Shown here: positions 36,173 through 45,950 of the stretch, one piece after another | Position numbering within the stretch: position 1 is the first letter of the stretch | Layout: every line of letters starts with the position of its first letter | NCBI RefSeq assembly: GCF_900198625.1 | Contig: NZ_FZPK01000014.1 | Span: forward strand, 24,445-88,444 | Length of the DNA: 64,000 nucleotides | Origin: Helicobacter rappini | GTDB taxonomy: Bacteria; Campylobacterota; Campylobacteria; Campylobacterales; Helicobacteraceae | Direction of reading: 5' to 3' | Made by a program: the position numbers and the translations under genes | The notes under the pieces: generated by a model | Told to the model about the DNA's origin: nothing | Databases searched by the model: none | What the model saw: the letters and a program-made list of their open reading frames with translations, nothing else

Positions 36173-37537
36173 CTAATTGCATTCTCTAATCGCCTTGCTA
36201 TGCTCTATAAGCTCTGGTATATCCTGCAACTTATCTGGTGAGATGAGTTCAAATGTCTCTTTAGCCTGTTTGCAGTCCCCTTTTTTATAGAATCCCCAAG
36301 CTAGGCTATCCAAATATTCAATAGATGTTGGCTCGATGGCAAGGGCTTTGCTTACATACTGCATACCCTCATCAATATTAAAATCATGGATAATCATCAA
36401 ATAGCCCAAAAAATTATAAAAAAATGCGTCATTTTTGCTGAGATTCTCTTTTGCCTCTTTTAGCTCTTCTGTGCGTTTTGTAAGCATAGTTTTAAGCGTA
36501 TTAATGATTGGTTTTAGAGTTTGTTTATTTTTCGATTCTATCGCCTCATATTCATATACCGCACTAAGCCCCAATAATTCTGCTTTTTTTGTCTGTGCGT
36601 ATAGCTTACTTGCTATTTTAGAAGCACTCTTAAAATCCCCATACTCTGCATAAACTTGCATAAGCATTTCTTCGCCATCATTGCCAAGCAAAGATTCATT
36701 TTCTCGCAATAGTTTTATTGCCTCATCATAATGCTTTAATTGCACCAGAATTGCTACAAGCATACGCGCATTTTCTAAGCTTTTGTCATCATGGAATCTT
36801 TTTGCAAGATTCTCTTGTAGCATATCAAGTTTATTAGCCTTTGCATAGATAGGAAAAAATGTCTGTAAATTTAGGCTATATTCATTATCTGCGATATACA
36901 TATTGAGATAATGTAAAGCATTATCTATCTCTTTAAGCTTTAAATAGATTGCTACAATTTGATTAAGTGCTTCTAGTCTTAGTTTTGTCCCAGAACTCAT
37001 GGGATCATCATATACACTTATAAAATGCTTCACAGCCTTTTTAGGCATATTTTCTTGCAAATATAAATTACTCAAAACATAATGTGTATGCAAACTCGGA
37101 TTTATAGCTATATTCTTTTCAAGCAAAATAATTGCTAGATTATATTGCTTTTTTCGTATGTGATCTTCTGCAATGATGAGATTTGTATCCACATCATCTA
37201 AATTTTTACTTAAAGTTTGATATTGCTTTGCTGCTTCCACTGCCAACTCAATGCTTCCAGCTTGACTTTTAGCCAATGCGACTTGTTTTAAAAAATAAAT
37301 ATCTTTTGTTTGCTTATAAAGCCTATCGTATATATCAGCAGCTTCTAAAAAAAGTCCTTGATTCATAAAGTCAGCGGCTTTTAGCATAAGAAAATCAGCG
37401 CCAACATCTGTATTATATGTCTGTGTGCTTTGTATATTTTGACCTAATTTTCTCGTAGTATCTGCACAACTTATATGCAACATTGCAACACATGCTAGGC
37501 TTATGCGACAAATTAATGCAAAAATATTTGTTTTCAT
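36173..37537 (-). CDS. Exported TPR-repeat protein (possible lipoprotein)
   Basis: It has an N-terminal signal-like segment (NIFALICRISLACVAMLHIS) followed by Cys, which could be a lipoprotein site, although the residue at -3 is unusual. The rest is helical repeats of about 34 residues, for example AADFMNQGLFLEAADIYDR, QYNLAIILLEKNIAINPS and EGMQYVSKALAIEPTS, which are TPR motifs. Such proteins scaffold envelope complexes. I prefer the ATG at 37537, with GGAG 5 bases upstream, over a GTG two codons earlier. The specific function is not recognised. Confidence 0.7.
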   Translation of the reverse strand: MKTNIFALICRISLACVAMLHISCADTTRKLGQNIQSTQTYNTDVGADFLMLKAADFMNQGLFLEAADIYDRLYKQTKDIYFLKQVALAKSQAGSIELAVEAAKQYQTLSKNLDDVDTNLIIAEDHIRKKQYNLAIILLEKNIAINPSLHTHYVLSNLYLQENMPKKAVKHFISVYDDPMSSGTKLRLEALNQIVAIYLKLKEIDNALHYLNMYIADNEYSLNLQTFFPIYAKANKLDMLQENLAKRFHDDKSLENARMLVAILVQLKHYDEAIKLLRENESLLGNDGEEMLMQVYAEYGDFKSASKIASKLYAQTKKAELLGLSAVYEYEAIESKNKQTLKPIINTLKTMLTKRTEELKEAKENLSKNDAFFYNFLGYLMIIHDFNIDEGMQYVSKALAIEPTSIEYLDSLAWGFYKKGDCKQAKETFELISPDKLQDIPELIEHSKAIRECN

Positions 37538-37564
37538 AATCACTCCAACCTCATATATGCTGTG

Positions 37565-37984
37565 CTAAATAATAACACCTATACAACGGCTTACTAACTC
37601 ATTTTTATCCTCTTTATACATGCTCCAAAAAGGAAAGGTTTGACATTGCTTTGGTCTAACTTCATAAATGGAGCATTTTAAACTTTTTTCATCAAAAAAT
37701 ACACAACTTATGCCTTTTTCTACATCATCGCATTTTTTTTCAATAAGAGAGAATCTTGTGCCTACTTTCTTAATATAACGCAAACAAAAATCCTCAAAAG
37801 GTATATTTAAAAAAGCACTGATTCTCTCTATCTCCGCAATACTTGCAAAAATATAACCACTCTCACCATAGCAGCACTTCCCCCCACATTCACTACACTT
37901 CCCTGTGTTAAACGCAAAGTCAAAGCCATCTTTTTTTATTATGCTTTCTTGTGTATGTTTTTTAGAATCTACTTTATCTTGCAT
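37565..37984 (-). CDS. YkgJ-family cysteine-cluster protein
   Basis: The protein has the metal-binding cysteine pattern of the YkgJ (zinc/iron-chelating) family: CSECGGKCC near residue 34, then CLRYI, CDDVEKGISCVFF, CSIYEVRPKQCQTFPFW and a final CIGV. IYEVRPxQCxxFPFW is the strongest family mark. The molecular role is not known. It lies about 20 bases upstream of the TPR gene and may be co-transcribed with it. Confidence 0.8.
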   Translation of the reverse strand: MQDKVDSKKHTQESIIKKDGFDFAFNTGKCSECGGKCCYGESGYIFASIAEIERISAFLNIPFEDFCLRYIKKVGTRFSLIEKKCDDVEKGISCVFFDEKSLKCSIYEVRPKQCQTFPFWSMYKEDKNELVSRCIGVII

Positions 37985-38172
37985 ATTGTTTCTACTTGTT
38001 TTTTATTTTGATTGTGATTATTTGTAAATAAACTGCATTATTGTAGCAATTTATGCTTAATATATGAAATGATAATCTATCGATATATGACTTTAGAATC
38101 TAGAACAACCCTACTATAACTTTCACATTCTCACTAAAAATCATTACAATGTAAAAGTTTCTAAAATCAACC

Positions 38173-39528
38173 TTATTTATCTTTAAGTATCTCTTGCACG
38201 CATTCCTTATCGCTAAAATGTATTTCATTATCTCTAAATATCTGCACACTCTCATCGCCTTTGCCTAGCACAAGTAAAACCCAATCTTTTTGTAATTCTC
38301 TTAAAGCGAGTTTGATAGCTTCTTTTCTATCAAGGATAATTTGCATAGTAATAGCAGCATTACTTGATTTAATCTCATAAGAAGTGTTTTCTTTAATCTC
38401 TATATCTGTTTCATTAAGGCTTTTTGCAAACACACCTTTTGCTATCTCTTGTGCGATACTTAGCGGATTTTCACTTCTTGGATTATCATTTGTGATATAA
38501 ATCTTTTTTGCATAGAATCTAGCACAAGCCCCCATTTTCTCACGCTTACTCTTATCTCTATCTCCACCAGCCCCAAACACAACGCTTATATTTTTTGTCT
38601 TAAAAGATTCAAAAACCTGCTTCATACCATCAGTTGTATGGGCAAAATCAATGATTACTAAAGGCGTTTTACTTACAATCTCCATGCGACCAGACACACC
38701 GCCAAAGTTTTTCACACACGCACAAATGCTTTGTATATCTTGCTTTGTGATAGCATGTATTGCAAGTGTTGCTGCCATGAGATTATAGAGATTGAAAAGA
38801 CCAAAAAGACTAGATTCTATAACGCATTCTTGCATAGAATCTTTTTGCAATCGCAAACTCATCTGTGCGAAAATCCCATCTTGCAAACCATAGGCATTCA
38901 CAAATAAATGCCCCTTAGATTCCACACCATAGGTAAGGACATGCGGATAAAAACGCATACTAGCACCACTTTTATCATCAAGATTAATAATCTTTATACA
39001 CTCGCCACTTTGCAGGAACTGCATTTTAGTCTTAGCATAATCTTCCCAAGTCTTATGATAGTCTAAATGATCGCTTGTGATATTTGTGAGAATCTTAAGG
39101 CAGAACTCTAAACCATAGATTCTCTCCTGTTTAATCGCATGAGAGCTAACCTCCATGACAAAGAAATCGCAACCCATATTTGCCGCCATATCTATATCTT
39201 CATATAGCTCTAAAAGGCTGGGTGTCGTTAGCCCCTTTGGTTTTTTTCGTGTGTCATTGATAAACATACCACGAGTGCCAAGCAGGGCGACTTTATAACC
39301 CATATCAAGCAGCACAGAATATATAGCCGCTGCCGTTGTTGTTTTGCCATTTGTGCCTGTAATGCCAATTAGTTTAATATTTGTATTGAAATACTCTTTT
39401 AGCTCATCTCTTTCTAAAATGCGGATATTTTGCGGTAAAGATTCTATAAAATGTGCGTTTTGCGGGGTTTTAAGAAAGATAGAATCTTCTCTTAGCTTTC
39501 TTGTATCATCTGTAATGTGTGGTTTCAT
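38173..39528 (-). CDS. murE: UDP-MurNAc-tripeptide synthetase
   Basis: MurE adds meso-diaminopimelate to UDP-MurNAc-L-Ala-D-Glu. The ATP loop is GITGTNGKTTTAAAIY. VMEVSSHA, TNITSDHLDYH and FGGVSGRMEIV follow, and TNDNPRSENP is the DNPR motif that selects meso-DAP over lysine. At 451 residues it is short like other Helicobacter MurE proteins. The start overlaps the stop of the preceding hypothetical gene by 4 nt, an order also found in H. pylori. Confidence 0.95.
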   Translation of the reverse strand: MKPHITDDTRKLREDSIFLKTPQNAHFIESLPQNIRILERDELKEYFNTNIKLIGITGTNGKTTTAAAIYSVLLDMGYKVALLGTRGMFINDTRKKPKGLTTPSLLELYEDIDMAANMGCDFFVMEVSSHAIKQERIYGLEFCLKILTNITSDHLDYHKTWEDYAKTKMQFLQSGECIKIINLDDKSGASMRFYPHVLTYGVESKGHLFVNAYGLQDGIFAQMSLRLQKDSMQECVIESSLFGLFNLYNLMAATLAIHAITKQDIQSICACVKNFGGVSGRMEIVSKTPLVIIDFAHTTDGMKQVFESFKTKNISVVFGAGGDRDKSKREKMGACARFYAKKIYITNDNPRSENPLSIAQEIAKGVFAKSLNETDIEIKENTSYEIKSSNAAITMQIILDRKEAIKLALRELQKDWVLLVLGKGDESVQIFRDNEIHFSDKECVQEILKDK

Positions 39529-40169
39529 TTTGATACTTTTTGTTGTTTTTTAGCTTTATTTTTTTTGAGTTTATTATTTGCCGCTTCAATTAAGGGTATA
39601 AGCTCCATATCATATCGTGGCAATGAGTCGATATAATGCAGTAATGCTTCAATATAATCATTCTGCACGAGTAAGGATAAAAACTCGTAAAAATCCCCCT
39701 TTTCTCCAAACACAAGCTTTGTATTTATGGGCAATCCGCTGTAAATCTCTTTAAAATCCTTTGTCTTTAATAAGGCTTTGATATCTGCATAACTAATCGC
39801 ATCATAGCTATCCATTGCCTCATTTTTACTTCTTTGCATAGCCTTTGAAAGCTTATGTGTTTTATTGTCAAAAGCTTCAATGAGAGAAAGTATCATGCGT
39901 TGAACTCTATGTTTATTTGAGCGTTTTTCAGCTGAAAGTATGCTTTGATAAAAATCATAAATGCCAATTGCCTCTTGTCCAAAATCCATACCCATATCAG
40001 CAAGATAAAGCCCGATTCTAGAATCTAAATCATGCGTATCAAGCCAAAATGCACTCTCAAAAAGATAAAATGCGCCTTGAAAATTACCATTAAGCAATGC
40101 CTTAGCACCCTTTTTTTGTAAAAGCTTTTTTGTCATTATATTTGTTTGTTGTAATTGAATAGTCTGCAT
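39525..40169 (-). CDS. Hypothetical protein coupled to murE
   Basis: A 214-residue soluble, helix-rich protein starting MQTIQLQQTNIM. A TPR-like pair of helices is suggested by KGAKALLNGNFQGAFYLFESAFWLD. The C-terminus is very basic (KLKKNKAKKQQKVSK). AAAGGA lies 5 bases before the ATG, and the stop overlaps the murE start (ATGA). Helicobacter genomes carry a similar small gene before murE; its role is unknown to me. Confidence 0.7.
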   Translation of the reverse strand: MQTIQLQQTNIMTKKLLQKKGAKALLNGNFQGAFYLFESAFWLDTHDLDSRIGLYLADMGMDFGQEAIGIYDFYQSILSAEKRSNKHRVQRMILSLIEAFDNKTHKLSKAMQRSKNEAMDSYDAISYADIKALLKTKDFKEIYSGLPINTKLVFGEKGDFYEFLSLLVQNDYIEALLHYIDSLPRYDMELIPLIEAANNKLKKNKAKKQQKVSK

Positions 40170-40455
40170 GATTATCCTTTTACCTTAGCCATTTGTCTTT
40201 GCATAAATTCATTTTATATATCGATTTATTCTAGCATAGTTTTATTAATTTGCAATCGTAATAGAAATTTGTTTCATATACTTCATTGCATAATTTGCAT
40301 TAAAATATTGTCGAGACTAAAGAGAGTTTGATATCACATAAGTTATGGAGTCTAAAATATTTAGCAGAATATAAGCTTTACATATTGTATTCTCCAAAAA
40401 GTTTAGCTAAGATTCTAAACTAACAAATTATGATTGACACACATTTAAAAAAGGA

Positions 40456-41394
40456 ATGGCTTTGAAGGGCTTTAAAATTTTTACAGGAAATGCACACCCA
40501 GAGTTTAGCAAAGAGTTAGCAACCCACCTTGACTGCTCACTATCAAAGGCTCTTTTAACGCGTTTTAGCGATGGCGAAATTAGCGTGCAAATCAGCGAAT
40601 CTGTGCGTGGAAAAGATGTCTTTATCGTGCAACCAACCTGCTCTCCAACAAACGATAATCTTATGGAATTACTTATAATGGCTGATGCATTTAAGCGTAG
40701 TAGTGCAAACTCTATTAATGCTGTGATTCCGTATTTTGGCTATGCAAGACAGGATAGAAAAGCAGCCCCGCGAGTGCCAATTACTGCAAAGCTTGTGGCG
40801 AACTTAATACAGAGTGCGGGTATAAATCGTGTTATCACTATGGATTTACATGCCGGACAGATTCAAGGCTTTTTTGATATTCCAGTGGATAATCTCTATG
40901 GGGCGATTATATTTAGAGATTACATACGACATAAGAAAGAGTTGAAAAATCCAATCATTGCAAGCCCGGATATTGGCGGTGTAGCACGGGCTAGATATTT
41001 TGCAAATCAGTTGGGACTAGATTTAGTTATCGTTGATAAAAGAAGAGAGAAAGCAAATGAAAGCGAGGTGATGAATATCATCGGCGATGTAGCAAATAAA
41101 GATGTCATTTTGCTAGATGATATGATTGATACCGCTGGGACGATGTGTAAAGCAGCCAAAGCATTAAAAGATAGGGGTGCAGCGAGTGTCATGGCGGTTG
41201 GCACACACCCGGTTTTAAGTGGTGGTGCGTATGATAGAATCAATGAAAGTGTGCTAGATGAAGTGGTATTAAGCAATTCTATCCCATTACAGCAGACAAG
41301 TCCAAAGATTAAGATTCTATCTGTCGCACCGCTTTTTGCTGAGGTCGTGCGTAGGATTTATCACAATGAAAGTGTAAATTCTTTATTTATTTAA
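40456..41394 (+). CDS. prs: Ribose-phosphate pyrophosphokinase
   Basis: Prs makes PRPP for nucleotide, histidine and tryptophan synthesis. [32 protein letters not shown] (ATP site), [14 protein letters not shown] and the PRPP loop [14 protein letters not shown] are all present. The length of about 310 residues is normal. The start needs care: AAGGA abuts the ATG at 40456, leaving almost no spacing, whereas a TTG at 40462 (KGFKIFTG) has 6 bases of spacing. Translation may begin at that TTG. Confidence 0.95.
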   Translation: MALKGFKIFTGNAHPEFSKELATHLDCSLSKALLTRFSDGEISVQISESVRGKDVFIVQPTCSPTNDNLMELLIMADAFKRSSANSINAVIPYFGYARQDRKAAPRVPITAKLVANLIQSAGINRVITMDLHAGQIQGFFDIPVDNLYGAIIFRDYIRHKKELKNPIIASPDIGGVARARYFANQLGLDLVIVDKRREKANESEVMNIIGDVANKDVILLDDMIDTAGTMCKAAKALKDRGAASVMAVGTHPVLSGGAYDRINESVLDEVVLSNSIPLQQTSPKIKILSVAPLFAEVVRRIYHNESVNSLFI

Positions 41395-41408
41395 AAAGTG
41401 GAGGCAAT

Positions 41409-42308
41409 ATGCAAAAATATTTGCGATCCCTTTGCATTTTCATCTACACTTTGATATGTATCATGCTATTTGGTTTGCATGGTTGTAGTCATGCAAAAGA
41501 TACAAGCTTTCATAAGGATAAAACAAACAAAGACTATATCTATGGTGAAGGCTCTGGTCCTAACTTTGATATTGCAAAGCAGAATGCCTTGCAAGATCTT
41601 GCGACAAATTTGCAAGTAAGTATTAAATACTCAACACAACAAAATATAAATCAAAAAAATGATACATTACAAACAAGCGGTATGACTAACACATTTTTAG
41701 AATCTAAGATTAAGGATATACCATCAGTAGAAGTTGAAAAGACAACAAAGCAAGGCAATAAAGTGAATGTGCGTGTGAGAGTAAGCAGAGAAATATTGGA
41801 AGGCTCTATTGCAAATCGCATAACCCAAGCACAAAGCGAACTATCTACCTTGCTTAAAACTTGCAATCAAGTCTCTTTCTCACAATATAAAAAGTTTAAA
41901 GAAATATTACACGCATTAAAAGAAGATATTGTGCTTTATCAAGCTCTAACAAAAAATATGAGTTATGGAAATATTATGCTTTTAGAATTTCAAAATAGCA
42001 TTTCAACACTTCCTAACTACGCTTTACACTGGGAGCTAGATAGTTTGCATAGCCATAAACAAGAAGCACAAGCTATCCTTACAGCTGAATTAAGCAAATT
42101 CATCAAAATTGACCTAAAAGCCAAACAAACACTACACATAAAAGTAAGTAATAATAACCCATTGCAATTTTTACTAGAATTTTATGATTGTAAAAATAAC
42201 CTAGAAAGCACGATACAAATTAACACTCATGCAAATCAGCATGACATACTACAAGGTTCAAAAAAATCCCGTTTTGGTGCAATAGTGTATAAAGCGATTG
42301 ATGAGTAG
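41409..42308 (+). CDS. LPP20-family lipoprotein
   Basis: It has a signal peptide (IFIYTLICIMLFGLHGC) with a good lipobox LHGC, so it is probably an outer-membrane lipoprotein. Next comes the LPP20-type domain: YIYGEGSGPNFDIAKQNALQDLATNLQVSI and VEKTTKQGNKVNVRVRVSRE. LPP20 is a known surface-associated antigen family in H. pylori. The remaining 150 residues are helical and not recognised. It starts 14 bases after prs, with GTGGAGG upstream, so it probably shares that transcript. Confidence 0.8.
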   Translation: MQKYLRSLCIFIYTLICIMLFGLHGCSHAKDTSFHKDKTNKDYIYGEGSGPNFDIAKQNALQDLATNLQVSIKYSTQQNINQKNDTLQTSGMTNTFLESKIKDIPSVEVEKTTKQGNKVNVRVRVSREILEGSIANRITQAQSELSTLLKTCNQVSFSQYKKFKEILHALKEDIVLYQALTKNMSYGNIMLLEFQNSISTLPNYALHWELDSLHSHKQEAQAILTAELSKFIKIDLKAKQTLHIKVSNNNPLQFLLEFYDCKNNLESTIQINTHANQHDILQGSKKSRFGAIVYKAIDE

Positions 42309-42414
42309 TATTGCTAAAATTCGCATAAAACTTAAGCTTTCATATAAATTCCACAAACCCCAACACTAACCTTTTTAAGTTATAATTCAAGCGATTTTAT
42401 CACAAAAGGAAAAT

Positions 42415-43083
42415 ATGCAACCACTATCTAAAGACACCTTGATACAAATAAATACCACAATATGTGGCGATGAGAAAAGCCTTGAAGTATTACAGAATAA
42501 GGGCATTGTAAAAGCCTACACAAAAGGATATAGAATCTACCCTGATAGCGATGAGTTGCTAGGCTTTTTGTATGTTTTAAGCGGAAAAGTCCGCTTTTTT
42601 AGCGTATCAAGCAATGCTAAGGAAATCACCATTTTTACCATAAGCGATAAGGAAAGCTGTATCATCTCTACAAGCTGTATTTTATCAAACATTAAGGCTG
42701 ATGTGGTGCTTGAGTTTATGGAAGATTCTAGCGTGTTTATCCTGCCAAATAAGATTTTTGAGACACTCACACAGAGTAATGAATCTATTATGCGTTTTAA
42801 TCTCTTTTTAGTCTCTAAACGCCTAAAACAAGCCTTTGACACCATTAATGATGTAACCTTTAAAAGTCTCAAAAATCGCATAATAAAGTTTCTGCTAAGT
42901 AACGCTAAAAATAACCGCGTAGAAGCAAGTCAAGAAAGTATAGCAAACAACATCGGCAGTGCCAGAGAGGCAGTTACAAGAGTGATAAAAGAGCTAAAAA
43001 CACAAGGGCTAATTGAGACAAATCGCAATGAGATTGTGCTTAAAAATGGGCTGTATGAGCTAGGCAAAGATATAGAATCTTAG
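42415..43083 (+). CDS. Crp/Fnr-family transcription regulator
   Basis: The N-terminal beta-roll (GFLYVLSGKVRFFSVSSNAKEITIF) is a cyclic-nucleotide-like sensor domain. The C-terminal winged helix has SQESIANNIGSAREAVTRVIKELKTQGLI, the Crp/Fnr HTH signature. It contains Cys residues around 77-83 (ESCIISTSCIL) but not the usual Fnr cluster. Epsilonproteobacterial relatives respond to nitrosative or oxidative stress or oxygen (NssR-like), but I cannot assign the signal. An AAAGGA site lies just before the ATG. The hsd operon lies downstream in the same direction. Confidence 0.82.
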   Translation: MQPLSKDTLIQINTTICGDEKSLEVLQNKGIVKAYTKGYRIYPDSDELLGFLYVLSGKVRFFSVSSNAKEITIFTISDKESCIISTSCILSNIKADVVLEFMEDSSVFILPNKIFETLTQSNESIMRFNLFLVSKRLKQAFDTINDVTFKSLKNRIIKFLLSNAKNNRVEASQESIANNIGSAREAVTRVIKELKTQGLIETNRNEIVLKNGLYELGKDIES

Positions 43084-43242
43084 CTTTCTTAAAGCAGGGC
43101 TAAAGAGCAGATTCTATTGCTATATTGAAACCCGCTACATTCACATTCAAACCCCACTCAAAACAACCTATTCATAGAATCTACAATGATATGCTACTAT
43201 TTCACCACAAGAACATAAAGGACAAAAACACAAAGGATAATA

Positions 43243-44748
43243 ATGGCAAAGATAAAACAAACCCAAAAGCTAGAAGCCGCCCTTTTTAGTGCCGCTGATA
43301 AACTTAGAAAAAACATAGACGCCGCAGAGTATAAACACATCGTGCTTGGACTTGTATTTTTAAAATACATTAGCGATAGTTTTGAATCTTTACACAAAGA
43401 GTTGCTTTCACAGAATGAAGATGCAGAAGACAAAGATGAATATATCGCAAAAAATATCTTTTTTGTGCCACAGGATTCTAGATGGAGCGCTCTTTTAAGC
43501 AAAGCAAAAAGCCCACAAATTGGCAAAGATTTAGACTACGCCCTAGACTTGATAGAAAAGGATAATCCGCAGTTAAAAGGCGTGCTGCCTAAAGTCTATG
43601 CTAAAGATAACCTAGATAGTGCGACTTTGGGCGATTTGATAAACTTAATAGATTCTATCTCACTAAATCAAGAGAATACAAGCGATATTTTAGGGCATAT
43701 TTTTGAATACTTTTTAGGTGAGTTTGCTTTGAGTGAGGGCAAAAAAGGCGGGCAATTCTACACGCCAAAAAGCGTTGTGGAATTGCTAGTAGCTATGCTA
43801 GAGCCTTATAATGGCAGAGTGTTTGACCCTTGCTGTGGAAGTGGGGGAATGTTTGTCCAAAGTGAGCGATTTGTGCGAGAGCATCAGGGTAAAATCAGCG
43901 ATATTTCAATCTATGGGCAAGAGAGTAATCAAACCACTTGGCGACTAGCAAAGATGAATCTTGCCTTGCGAAAAATAGATTCTAGCTCACTCAAATGGAA
44001 TAGTGAAGGAAGCTTCCTTAATGACGCACACAAGGATTTAAAGGCAGATTTCATCATCGCAAACCCACCTTTTAACGCCACAGATTGGGGCAGTGAAGCA
44101 CTAGAAAATGATGTGCGTTGGCAGTATGGCACACCCCCTAGCACGAATGCCAATTATGCGTGGATAAGCCACTTTATCCACCACCTAGCCCCAAAAGGTC
44201 GGGCGGGATTTGTCCTTGCGAAAGGCTCTCTTACAAGCAACACAAGCACAGAGGGGCAAATCCGCAAAAACTTAATAGAATCTAACCTTATAGAATGTAT
44301 CGTCAATCTCCCTGCAAAACTCTTTTTAAATACGCAGATTCCAGCGTGTCTGTGGTTTATCAAACGCAATAAATCTCATAACAACACGCTTTTTATTGAC
44401 GCGCGAAGTTTAGGCGAACTCATCAATCGCAAAAATAGGATTCTAACTCAAAGTGATATTGCTAAAATCACAGAGACTTACCACAAATGGCAAAAGGCAC
44501 AAGAGCAGCAAAGTGGGGAATATAGCGATATTCTAGGCTTTTGTAAAAGTGTAAGCAAAGAAGAGATAGCAAATCTAGGCTATGTCCTTACACCCGGTCG
44601 CTATGTGGGCTTGGCAGAAGATGATGAAGACTTTGATTTTGAAAGAGAATTTACACGCTTAAAAGCCGAGCTAGAATCTCAAATCAAAGAAGAGAGAATC
44701 TTAAGTGAAAAGATTCTAAAAAATTTAGAGATTATAGGTGGGAAATGA
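43243..44748 (+). CDS. hsdM: Type I restriction-modification methyltransferase subunit
   Basis: HsdM methylates adenine in the HsdS-specified site. The N-terminal helical domain (KLEAALFSAADKLRKNID) is followed by GGQFYTPKSVVELLV, motif I FDPCCGSGGMFVQS and motif IV NPPFN. GTPPSTNANYAWISHFIHHL and RAGFVLAKGSL are conserved in HsdM. The length of 501 residues is normal. The stop overlaps the hsdS ATG (ATGA). No homopolymer tract is present in this gene. Confidence 0.95.
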   Translation: MAKIKQTQKLEAALFSAADKLRKNIDAAEYKHIVLGLVFLKYISDSFESLHKELLSQNEDAEDKDEYIAKNIFFVPQDSRWSALLSKAKSPQIGKDLDYALDLIEKDNPQLKGVLPKVYAKDNLDSATLGDLINLIDSISLNQENTSDILGHIFEYFLGEFALSEGKKGGQFYTPKSVVELLVAMLEPYNGRVFDPCCGSGGMFVQSERFVREHQGKISDISIYGQESNQTTWRLAKMNLALRKIDSSSLKWNSEGSFLNDAHKDLKADFIIANPPFNATDWGSEALENDVRWQYGTPPSTNANYAWISHFIHHLAPKGRAGFVLAKGSLTSNTSTEGQIRKNLIESNLIECIVNLPAKLFLNTQIPACLWFIKRNKSHNNTLFIDARSLGELINRKNRILTQSDIAKITETYHKWQKAQEQQSGEYSDILGFCKSVSKEEIANLGYVLTPGRYVGLAEDDEDFDFEREFTRLKAELESQIKEERILSEKILKNLEIIGGK

Positions 44749-45950
44749 TTGTGAATCTAAAAGAACAGCATTGTGAAAATTTTCTACAATCTCTCCATAA
44801 AGAACAATGGCAGGAAGTCCGTCTTGGGGAAGTTGCGGAGATAAACCCAAAAGAGACTCTAAGAAAACATTATTTATACAAAAAGGTTGCTATGGATAAT
44901 TTAGAGCCATACACCAAGAAAGTTTATTCTTTCGGTATAGAATCTTTTAATGGTGGAGCTAAATTTAGAAATGGTGATACTTTACTTGCAAGAATCACAC
45001 CTTGTTTGGAAAATGGAAAAACAGCATTTGTTGATTTTTTACAAGACGATGAAATAGCTTTTGGTTCTACTGAATTTATAGTTTTAAGAGAAAAGACAAC
45101 AATAAGCGATAAAGATTTTTTATATTATTTGGCACGAAGCAAACATTTTAGGGAAGTTGCCATTAAATCTATGACGGGTAGTTCTGGCAGAGAAAGGGTG
45201 CAAATAGAAGTTTTGCGTGATTTTACCTTTTTGCTCCCACCACTTACAATACAACAAAAAATAGCAGAGATTCTAAGTAGTTTTGATGATAAGATAGATT
45301 TACTCCATAGGCAAAACAAAACTTTAGAATCTCTAGCCCTTACCCTTTTTCGCCATTATTTTATAGACAATCCAAAGCGTGATGAATGGGAGCTAGGCAA
45401 ACTTGGCGATTATGTGAAAATTATAGATAATCGTGGTAAAACTCCTCCATTTACAACAGATATAACGCCATACCCTTTAATTGAAGTAAATGCTTTGAGT
45501 GATGATTCTATGTTGATTAATTATGATATTGTAAGAAAATATGTGATTAAAGAAACTTATCAAAAATGGTTTAGAGAACATATCAAGCAATATGATATAT
45601 TGTTTTCAACCGTTGGTAGCATAGGTGAAGTGGCAATGTTGCTAGATAATAAGGGGTGTATAGCTCAAAATGTGATTGGTTTTAGGGCTAGAGATATTTC
45701 TCCATTTTACCTTTATGAGTGGCTAAAATATATGCAACAAGAGATTAAAGAGTTTGATATAGGTTCTGTGCAGCCTAGTATCAAGGTAACACATTTTGTA
45801 GAAAAACAAATTTATAAACCAGATTCTAAGATTTTAGAAAGTTTTGATAAGCAAATGCTGTTGATAACTGATAAAATTTCCCATAACGCAAAACAGATTC
45901 AGAATCTCCAAGCAATGCGGGATATACTATTAAAGGCAATCTTTGAATAA
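44745..45950 (+). CDS. hsdS: Type I restriction-modification specificity subunit
   Basis: HsdS chooses the DNA target through two target-recognition domains (about residues 18-195 and 210-400), each followed by a coiled-coil spacer. The spacers are recognised by LPPLTIQQKIAEILSSFDDKIDLL and by SFDKQMLLITDKISHNAKQIQ. WQEVRLGEVAEINPK and WELGKLGDYVKIIDN open the two halves. The gene is intact. Its 3' end overlaps by 21 bases the end of the converging coiled-coil membrane protein gene. Confidence 0.93.
   Translation: MIVNLKEQHCENFLQSLHKEQWQEVRLGEVAEINPKETLRKHYLYKKVAMDNLEPYTKKVYSFGIESFNGGAKFRNGDTLLARITPCLENGKTAFVDFLQDDEIAFGSTEFIVLREKTTISDKDFLYYLARSKHFREVAIKSMTGSSGRERVQIEVLRDFTFLLPPLTIQQKIAEILSSFDDKIDLLHRQNKTLESLALTLFRHYFIDNPKRDEWELGKLGDYVKIIDNRGKTPPFTTDITPYPLIEVNALSDDSMLINYDIVRKYVIKETYQKWFREHIKQYDILFSTVGSIGEVAMLLDNKGCIAQNVIGFRARDISPFYLYEWLKYMQQEIKEFDIGSVQPSIKVTHFVEKQIYKPDSKILESFDKQMLLITDKISHNAKQIQNLQAMRDILLKAIFE

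Noticed and set aside
44745..45950. Phase variation of hsdS
   Set aside because: No homopolymer, short tandem repeat or inverted partial hsdS copy is visible in or next to the gene.
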